Shown here: positions 58,445-64,000 of the stretch, in pieces
Position numbering within the stretch: the first letter of the stretch is position 1
How the letters are laid out: every line of letters begins with the position of its first letter
Assembly: GCA_003996215.1 (NCBI GenBank)
Contig: QJPP01001726.1
Span: forward strand, 421,441 to 485,440
DNA length: 64,000 bases
Direction: 5' to 3'
DNA from: Jaltomata sinuosa
Lineage: Eukaryota > Streptophyta > Magnoliopsida > Solanales > Solanaceae
Position numbers and translations under genes: made by a program
The notes under the pieces: model-generated
The model's database searches: none
Seen by the model: the letters and a program-made list of their open reading frames with translations, nothing else
Told to the model about the DNA's origin: nothing

Positions 58445-59721
58445 GAGTGTGTTTGGTATGGAGGAAAATATTTTCTAATTTTTTGTATTTGATTGGTCAA
58501 AAAATTTAAAAATATTTTTTTTAAGAAAGTATTTTCTTCCAAAATAAGGAAAATGACTTCTCTAATGAAAGTAGGGAAAACAAGTCCCCACCCTCATAAC
58601 ACCTCAATCCCACACTCACCCACTCCACCCCCCACCTCTACCTCACACAATTTTTAAAAAATAATTTTTCTATTTTATCCCACCCCCCACCCACCCCACC
58701 CCGCCATCCCATATCAATTTTTAATTTTTTTTTCAATTCTTTATTTAGAAAATAAAATTAACTTTTTTTAAAAAAGTACCCCACCTCACCCATCCACCCA
58801 CCCCACTTGACTCCCCCCATACCCACACACCACCACCATCACTACCTCCTCTACTCACCCAAGCTCAAATTTTTTAATTAAGAAAAAGTAATATTTTTTG
58901 TACCTAAACCCTCACCCCATCCCACTCAGCCCCACCATCCTCCCAACCCCCGCTCCACCTACCCAAAATTTAATTTTTAATTTTTTTTAAAAAATAATAA
59001 TATTTTTGGTAACCCCCTCCCCTCCCCCCAAAAAAAAAAAACTCAATTGTTTAAAAGAAATTTTTACTTTTTTAAAAAAAAAAAATAATTTTTGTACCTC
59101 AACCTCCACCCTACCCCCCCCCCCCCAGATCCCCCACCACCTCCACTTCACCCAAAATTTAATTTTTAATTTTTTTTTTAAAGAAAATACTTTTTTTTAA
59201 AAGAAATATATTTTTGATACCCCAATCCCCACCCCACCCCACCCTAGCACCTCCACTCCACCCAAAATTCAATTTTTTTAAAAAACATTATTATTTTTCA
59301 GGTCCACGCATGTTAAAGATAGTTGTTATAAAATTAATATTTTTGGTACCCCAATCCCCTTACCACCCCCTCCCCCTACCCCACCCTCCCCCTCCCAAAA
59401 TTTAATTTTTCATTTTTTTTGAAAAAAAAATTACTTATTTTTTTGAAAAAAAAGTAATTTTTTTAGTTACCCGTCCTCCATTCACCCAACCCTCCCCCAC
59501 TCCCCAACCACCCCCACCCCCACCCCAACATACCCCCTACTTTCTAATCAAAAAAAAAAAATTGAAAAATGTGTTTTCACTCATCAAACAAACAGTAGAA
59601 TTTTTTTTTTGAAAAATGTTTTCCACTCACTAACCAAACATGAGAAAATAAATAAGAAATAAACTTATTTTTCATAAAATATTTTTCATGAAAAATATTT
59701 TTCTTCATACCAAACACACCC
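58445..59721. mobile_element. MITE with GTGTGTTTGGTATG ends
   Basis: The left end GAGTGTGTTTGGTATGGAGG and the right end (reversed) GGGTGTGTTTGGTATGAAGA are inverted, each followed by AAAATATTTT-type sequence. The interior is expanded by a C/T/A-rich repeat. Confidence 0.75.
58590..59530. repeat. Guanine-depleted pyrimidine/A repeat
   Basis: Degenerate units of about 100 bp alternate CCCACCCCACC-rich blocks with CAAAATTTAATTTTTAATT and TTTTTAAAAAAATAA, joined by TTTTTGGTACCCC. Guanine is rare on the plus strand throughout. A shorter inverse version lies at 54590-54720. Confidence 0.82.
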
Positions 59722-60233
59722 TTTGTTTTCTCTCTTCCTTTTCATTTTTTCTTCTTTTCTTACTTCTCTACTTTTCTTTTTTTCCTCTTTTATTTTTTAT
59801 TTTTGAAAAAAAATGAAAGTGGGAAAAAAGAAATGAGGGAGGAGATTACAAGAACGAAAATTATAAGGTCGGGAATTGAACCCTCTACTTTCTAATCAAA
59901 AAAAAAAAATTGAAAAATGTGTTTTCACTCATCAAACAAACAGTAGAATTTTTTTTTTGAAAAATGTTTTCCACTCACTAACCAAACATGAGAAAATAAA
60001 TAAGAAATAAACTTATTTTTCATAAAATATTTTTCATGAAAAATATTTTTCTTCATACCAAACACACCCTTTGTTTTCTCTCTTCCTTTTCATTTTTTCT
60101 TCTTTTCTTACTTCTCTACTTTTCTTTTTTTCCTCTTTTATTTTTTATTTTTGAAAAAAAATGAAAGTGGGAAAAAAGAAATGAGGGAGGAGATTACAAG
60201 AACGAAAATTATAAGGTCGGGAATTGAACTCTC
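59538..60233. repeat. 348-bp direct tandem duplication
   Basis: The unit from TACTTTCTAATCAAAA to GTCGGGAATTGAAC occurs at 59538-59885 and again from 59886, apparently without differences. Each unit includes the right end of the MITE at 58445-59721 and part of the SINE ending near 60290. Very recent duplication or an assembly duplication. Confidence 0.9.
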
Positions 60234-60285
60234 ACCAACAAGGTGAAAGTTCAATCAGCCAACCAACTGAGCCACTAAGATTCTC
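60140..60285 (-). mobile_element. SINE with tRNA-like head
   Basis: On the minus strand: TAGTGGCTCAGTTGGTTGG (A box TGGCTCAGTTGG), then GTGAGAGTTCAATTCCCGAC (B box) and ATTACAAGAA. The spacing is that of a tRNA promoter but no cloverleaf with a proper anticodon arm and 3' acceptor closes. It is read as a tRNA-derived SINE rather than a tRNA gene. Confidence 0.6.
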
Positions 60286-60513
60286 CTTCATTTTATGTTC
60301 ATTTATTTTGTTATCAAATTATGTTATTTTTTTTCTTTCATCGTAATCAATTTTGACTTTCTTATTTTGTGTTTTTTATTTTGTGTAATTTTTTTTTTTG
60401 ATTACTTTACTTCTTGTTCTTATTTCTTACCTTATAGGTAATGAGATATTCAAAGAATATTATTGTTTTTTTCTTGAGGGCTCGAGGTTGATATTTTGAA
60501 TTCGAAATAAAAG

Positions 60514-61527
60514 TAGAGATGTCAAAATGGGCTTGGCCCGTGAGGTCGACCCAACTAAGCCCTTTAATTAAGTGGGGTTGAGCTAAATTTTTACAGCTCA
60601 TTTAGAAGTGAGGCGTATAAGCCTCACTTGGCCTATCAGCCTCAGAGGCCTAACCCGTGGCCTCAGAGGTCAACCCACTAAGTTAAAAAATAATTAGTAA
60701 TAGATTTATTTACCAGATAAAAAATTTAAAATAATTAAACAAGGTAAAACAAAAACTAAAAGAAGTACAAAGTACATTACAAATAAATAATAGTAATTAC
60801 TCATTTAATCAATAGTCATTAGTAATATATTATATCAATATATTATATTATATATGATATATCATATTCATATATATATATATATTCTTTGCCCTTTGGT
60901 TTTCCGACTTCTCTTTGCTCATAAGCAACAAGAAAAATTAGGGCTTTTAAAAGTTATTTCTCTTCTTTTTTTTTGTGCAATTTTTCTTATTTTTCTGTTC
61001 AGATCTCTGTCTTAGTTCGAATCTTTCTTCAATTAATCTCTGTTCAGTTAAAGTGAAGTTATTAAGCTCTAATTAATGGATTACGTAATTTTTAACACTT
61101 TAAAATTTTAGTTTTGTAATTTTAAAACTGGGCAAAAATTTTGTGTATAAAAAATTTGTAAATTTTTAGATTATTATAATTCAGATATGGAGAAGTATGT
61201 TGATAATCTTTTTAACTAGCTAGTTATTTTTTGTTCTTCATTTAATTGATATTAATTATTATCGTATACACCTGTTGTTAAAATGAAACTTATAATGATT
61301 GGTGATTTTTTAGTAATTATATTTTTTTTTCGTTTATTATGTTACGGATCACTTTTCATTTTTATTGAAGGGAAAATTCGTTCTAGCCCGCGGCCCGCTT
61401 AGGATTGAATTGAATTGCTATTTTAAAGGCCCTTTAGTTAAAAGGGTCAGCCTCCCAGCCCATTTAACTCTCTGACCCGCTGGGGCTAAGTTGGGTTGGA
61501 TTGAGCCAGCCCATTTTGACAGTTCTA
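60514..61527. mobile_element. hAT-like MITE (relative of the nest's host element)
   Basis: The left end TAGAGATGTCAAAATGGGCT and the right end (reversed) TAGAACTGTCAAAATGGGCT are inverted. The flanks AATAAAAG/TATAAAAA agree at six of eight bases. Subterminal DNA has GGCCTC/GAGGCC and AAGCCTCACTT palindromes; the centre is A+T-rich with a (TA)n run at 60878-60890. Confidence 0.7.
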
Positions 61528-63112
61528 TATAAAAATATAGCAATATGAGCGCCTACGAACTCGTTTACTTACCTAGATCACATATTTAATAAAATTGAGA
61601 CCATTTGGAGGCTCTACGAAAGGAAAAACTCATTATTTGAATTTTCAGGCTTTATTTAAGGTAAATCGAGATACTCTTTGATTTTTTATGAAGTGTTAGT
61701 GTATTATTAATTGTGTATATAGATAATGAGTGTCTTAAATAAATGAGATTGTGAGCATTTATGCGGATACATTGTCATATTATGGATTTGTGTAATTATT
61801 TAACTTGTTTGAGATGTTTCTATTTCTTGATAGTATGATTTATATAATTTGTGATATGTTTTAATTCATGAATACGCTAGTCGATAGTTTCACTCCCTTT
61901 TATGAATTTAGAGTTGAATTATGAAAATACTTTGTGATAGTTGATATTTTAACTGTACCTTGGGTTGATATGAGATTTTTATATTAACTGAGAGATTGAA
62001 AAAAAAATCTTCAAAGGATTTTGAAATTGAGTTACTCTATGAATGCCTGATGTTGAAATATGTATTTATTGATTGAGATTGGAGTTGCACACTTGCACAT
62101 TAGACATTATATTTCATATGGATCAGAGTGAAATGCATGTCTATTATATAGATCAGAGTGAAATGCAAGTTCATATATATATGGATCAAAGTAACACACC
62201 TGCCCAATTCTTTATATGAACTCGAGTTGAAAGCCTGCACATTATTATACGAATCAGAGTGGCCTGGCTGTCTAATATTATATACAAATTAGAATGGCAC
62301 AATTATCCAATATATGAACCTCGTTATTCCTCCATAAATTTTGATTGTCTAACAGAGAAAGCGAATGTATACACAACATATATATTGCATTCACTTGTTA
62401 TAATTTTCTTGGTTGTTGTTGAGTTTTGTAATGAATACATGCTTATGTTGTGAAATTGACTTAATGATTATCTAGCATTGTCTGAGAATTTATTATTGTG
62501 TTGATCGTATTATGTTGACTTTATCTTCCAGTTTGAATCTTATGAAAATAAATTGATATAAGTGATTAAGTACATGATAGAGAATTATAGGGTCGACCCT
62601 CGCCATCACTTGATGTTAGGCTCAGTCGACGATGCTGCTGAGTATACATATATTTTAATACTCACTCTTTTTTTTTGGCACCTTTGTTTAGCAGGTTCCG
62701 AGTCGGGCACGAGTGGGAAGTGATCCTCGTCTCTAACTGATTATTTAATATTCGAAGGTAGCTGATTGACTGAGTTCTCGAATCTCTTCTATTCTTATGT
62801 TTATATATGTTTTTCATATTCCTGAATATTGCAGTAGTTGTTATAGTACTTTAATAGTACTTAGAATCTTGTGCCTATGACACTAGATTTTGAGAATTTT
62901 TGATATGTCTTCTTCATTTTATTTCTAATTTATATGAAAGAGGCTATTTAAAACTTATTTTTATTTTCAATTTTTAACTTTCGCGTTTATTATTCTTCTT
63001 ATTTATTAAAAAAAATTGACTTATTTATCGTTGGGGTTAGGATATACTCCATCATAATTTCTTTAAATCGTTATATTCAAGGTCAGGGTCATGCTATTGT
63101 TAATGTTGTTGT
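61528..63112. other. Decayed LTR-like DNA
   Basis: GTATACATATATTTTAATACTC and AGGTTCCGAGTCGGGC (62640-62710) recall the central part of gypsy LTRs, but ends are not identifiable. Between 62100 and 62290 a degenerate unit of about 38 bp (GGATCAGAGTGAAATGCA) recurs four to five times. No coding evidence. Confidence 0.4.
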
Positions 63113-64000
63113 CACGACCCAATTTCTTGGTCATGATGGCACCTACAACCCCCGGTAGGTGAACCAATCCCCGTAGCCCAGAACAGTTAGTAATTGGCTA
63201 CTATCTAGCAAATAAGGGAATAAGACGAATAAAATAGATAACAGGGATATAAATATATACATATGCAAAAACTAAACCAAACCCCAAGACCTGGTATCAT
63301 AGTACAGAGCCAAACTACATCCATGGAGTACAAATAACCCAAAACTGTATATACAGATGTCTCTGAATGGTAATAGAGTACATGAAGCAAAAGATAAACT
63401 AAAGCTAAGCTCCGATCGCCAAGAGCTCACCCTTAGCCTGAAGTAGTTCCCAACAGATCTCCAAGCACGAATCACAGCGATCTAACGGTGATGGCCCACG
63501 CTAGGATCTGCACCCAAAGATGCAGGGGGGTAGGGTGAGCACCAAATGTGAAGCATAAGGTACCCAGTAGGTATCATAGGCCGACTGGGCACATATAAGA
63601 TAAAAGCGCAGTAATAGACAGAATAGAAGCAAGTAGTCACAGAAATCAACGAAAGGTATATAGGAACTAGCCCAGAGGGAAATCAACAGAACCACATGTG
63701 AGGCTAGCAAGCAGAACATACACACCAAAGGCACAGGTGAAAGTAAGAAATAACGCACCTGGGGTCCTTGCAATAACAGTGTATATAAAATAAGTTTACG
63801 AAATGGACGGTATACCGGTAACCTCAAGTGTAAGAAGAAGAGAGAAAGAGTAATAATAGGCATGGTCAGAGACATGAATCAAACTCAACTAATCATATCA
63901 ATCTCAAATCCAGAAACTAACAGTCTAGCAGTAACCAATCTCATACTTATCCATAATAGAGAACAATTCCGTAAGTAAATAGCAAAAGTCTACCTACAGT
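63113..64000 (-). mobile_element. Gypsy LTR, incomplete at window edge
   Basis: It begins TGTCACGACCCAATTTCTTG, the reverse of the usual LTR end GGGTCGTGACA in this family group. It continues past the window end. No primer site lies to the left, so it is a 3' LTR or solo LTR. Minus-strand frames at 63205-63875 are LTR sequence. Confidence 0.68.

Noticed and set aside
59006..59405. Pro/Lys/Phe-rich frames
   Set aside because: Translation of the guanine-poor C/T/A repeat.
60215..60285. Possible tRNA gene on the minus strand
   Set aside because: A and B boxes are good, but no complete cloverleaf closes and the sequence continues into a SINE body.
63501..63875. 124-codon Leu-rich minus-strand frame resembling membrane segments
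   Set aside because: Lies within an incomplete gypsy LTR; hydrophobicity follows from T-rich composition.
1..64000. CRISPR arrays, bacterial defence or phage systems
   Set aside because: No regularly spaced identical repeats with unique spacers and no prokaryotic gene organisation; the window is plant nuclear DNA.

Overview
The window is nuclear DNA of a flowering plant, most likely from the nightshade family (Solanaceae). The evidence is intron-rich plant genes, tobacco-type TS SINEs, Stowaway MITEs opening with CTCCCTCCGTTTCAATTTG, Solanaceae-style Del/Tekay Ty3-gypsy retrotransposons with initiator-Met-tRNA primer sites, and A+T-rich intergenic DNA. Genus cannot be decided by eye. There is no operon, phage, CRISPR array or bacterial structure. 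About 55 kb is transposable-element DNA; only two apparently intact protein genes were found, both on the minus strand and both split by introns.

Layout. (1) 1-2028: truncated LTR of a large non-autonomous retrotransposon family (family D), reversed. (2) About 2030-6452: the 3' part of a degraded gene resembling the plant eIF4E-binding protein of the At4g01290/CBE1 type; its last intron holds a complete LINE insertion (3825-5796) with a 15-bp target duplication and a large internal deletion. (3) 6.5-9.4 kb: intergenic DNA with a TS SINE and a MITE. (4) 9391-11495 (minus): a six-coding-exon endosulfine (ENSA/ARPP19) gene, reconstructed exon by exon as about 108 residues. (5) 11.5-17.2 kb: MITEs, SINEs (including two inserted at one target), an LTR fragment and simple repeats. 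(6) 17424-24403 (minus): an At1g01500-like gene of two coding exons separated by a 6.1-kb intron loaded with LINE and MITE DNA. (7) 24.6-26.4 kb: nested MITEs.

(8) 26453-54938: a Russian-doll nest. A hAT-like element with an exact 8-bp target duplication (ATTCTTAT) was entered by element A, a decayed Del/Tekay gypsy element on the minus strand. A's 3' LTR was split by element B (28622-45114, target duplication GGTTT), a large LTR element with no coding capacity. B's interior was split by element D (31351-39960, target duplication CTCGT), another non-autonomous element whose interior carries an antisense gene with a putative plant transposon-protein domain. Separately, A's pol region was split by solo LTR C (46856-49757, target duplication GTGAA).

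(9) 54.9-64 kb: a dense MITE/Helitron/SINE landscape including a Helitron-like 3' terminus (58084-58115), a MITE with a guanine-depleted C/T/A-rich core, a recent 348-bp tandem duplication, a second hAT-like MITE and, at the right edge, an incomplete gypsy LTR.

How it works together: the two live genes (a predicted PP2A-B55 inhibitor and a membrane-anchored protein of unknown function) show no functional link. The main biology is the mobile-element record: order of insertions, an LTR gene-conversion tract, palindrome-rich non-autonomous retrotransposons and an antisense element gene. No wholly new system was demonstrated; the strongest leads are the palindrome clusters and antisense gene of element D and the mosaic LTR divergence of element B.
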